NCBI GenBank assembly: GCA_052035915.1
Contig: JBPOHE010000024.1
Location: forward strand, 1-5,569
DNA length: 5,569 nucleotides
Direction: 5' to 3'
From: JBPOHE01 sp052035915
GTDB taxonomy: Bacteria; Pseudomonadota; Gammaproteobacteria; Chromatiales; Chromatiaceae
Positions 5,505 to 5,569 of this stretch are shown here, in pieces. The notes beneath the pieces are model-generated. The model was given only the letters and a program-made list of their open reading frames with translations. It did no database searches and had not been told where the DNA came from. The translations under genes and the position numbers were made by a program. Each line of letters starts with the position of its first letter. Within the stretch, counting starts at the first letter, position 1.

Positions 5505-5569
5505 ATGGGAACCGTAAGAACACTAGCTGACGAAGTGGAAAGGGGGCTTGGCGAGGCGCATCCGCGACT
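5505..5569 (+). CDS. Start of an unidentified gene, possibly IS4-type transposase (partial)
   Basis: An ATG at 5505 opens a frame that is uninterrupted to the window edge, reading MGTVRTLADEVERGLGEAHPR. A purine-rich GAAAAG precedes it by four bases as a modest ribosome site. The pattern (M-x-T-V-x-T-L-A-x-x-V-E-x-x-L with a following H-P) resembles, from memory, the N-terminus of some IS4-family transposases of gammaproteobacteria. With only 21 residues this is a suggestion, and a short random open frame in GC-rich DNA cannot be excluded. It is divergent from tRNA-Val. Confidence 0.35.
   Translation, partial: MGTVRTLADEVERGLGEAHPR

Noticed and set aside
1..5569. CRISPR array or defence/toxin-antitoxin system
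   Set aside because: No regularly spaced direct repeats, and no gene in the window shows cas, restriction or toxin-antitoxin motifs.

Overview
This is a GC-rich bacterial window, most likely from a gammaproteobacterium. Its core is the gene order murA-hisG-hisD-hisC, all on the minus strand, an order known from Pseudomonas and many other Gammaproteobacteria. The style of the repeats and of the integrase remnant suggests the purple-sulfur/Chromatiales side of the class; that placement is inference.

From right to left, in the direction of transcription of the core: the right edge (about 5505-5569, plus strand) holds the first codons of a gene running out of the window, possibly a transposase. 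Next is a complete tRNA-Val with anticodon CAC (5311-5385, minus) under a near-consensus sigma70 promoter (5404-5432). Only 11 bp past the 3' end of the tRNA, and convergent with it, ends the C-terminal remnant of a tyrosine recombinase (about 4952-5299, plus) whose catalytic tyrosine is replaced by asparagine. This looks like the decayed footprint of an integrative element beside a tRNA gene.

The block 4771-428 encodes MurA (first committed step of peptidoglycan precursor synthesis), a short-form HisG (ATP phosphoribosyltransferase catalytic subunit), HisD (histidinol dehydrogenase) and HisC (histidinol-phosphate aminotransferase). Gaps are 20 nt (murA-hisG), 14 nt (hisG-hisD) and a 4-nt overlap (hisD-hisC), so the block is probably transcribed as one unit. 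All four proteins keep their signature catalytic residues. HisG is the regulatory-domain-lacking form, which in known systems needs HisZ; no hisZ lies in the window. The remaining histidine genes must also lie elsewhere.

The left 427 bases, downstream of hisC, contain no intact gene that I can defend. They hold a short frame (76-285, minus) resembling the extreme C-terminus of GH94/cyclic beta-glucan synthase-type proteins, apparently truncated and frameshifted. It is bracketed by two palindromic elements that both begin GTAGG and end CCTAC (36-67 and 273-341).

Overall this is a conserved housekeeping operon whose two flanks are genome-plasticity scars. I see no intact new system. The most interesting points are the tyrosine-less integrase remnant at the tRNA, the palindrome-bracketed gene fragment, and the apparent rearrangement directly upstream of murA.
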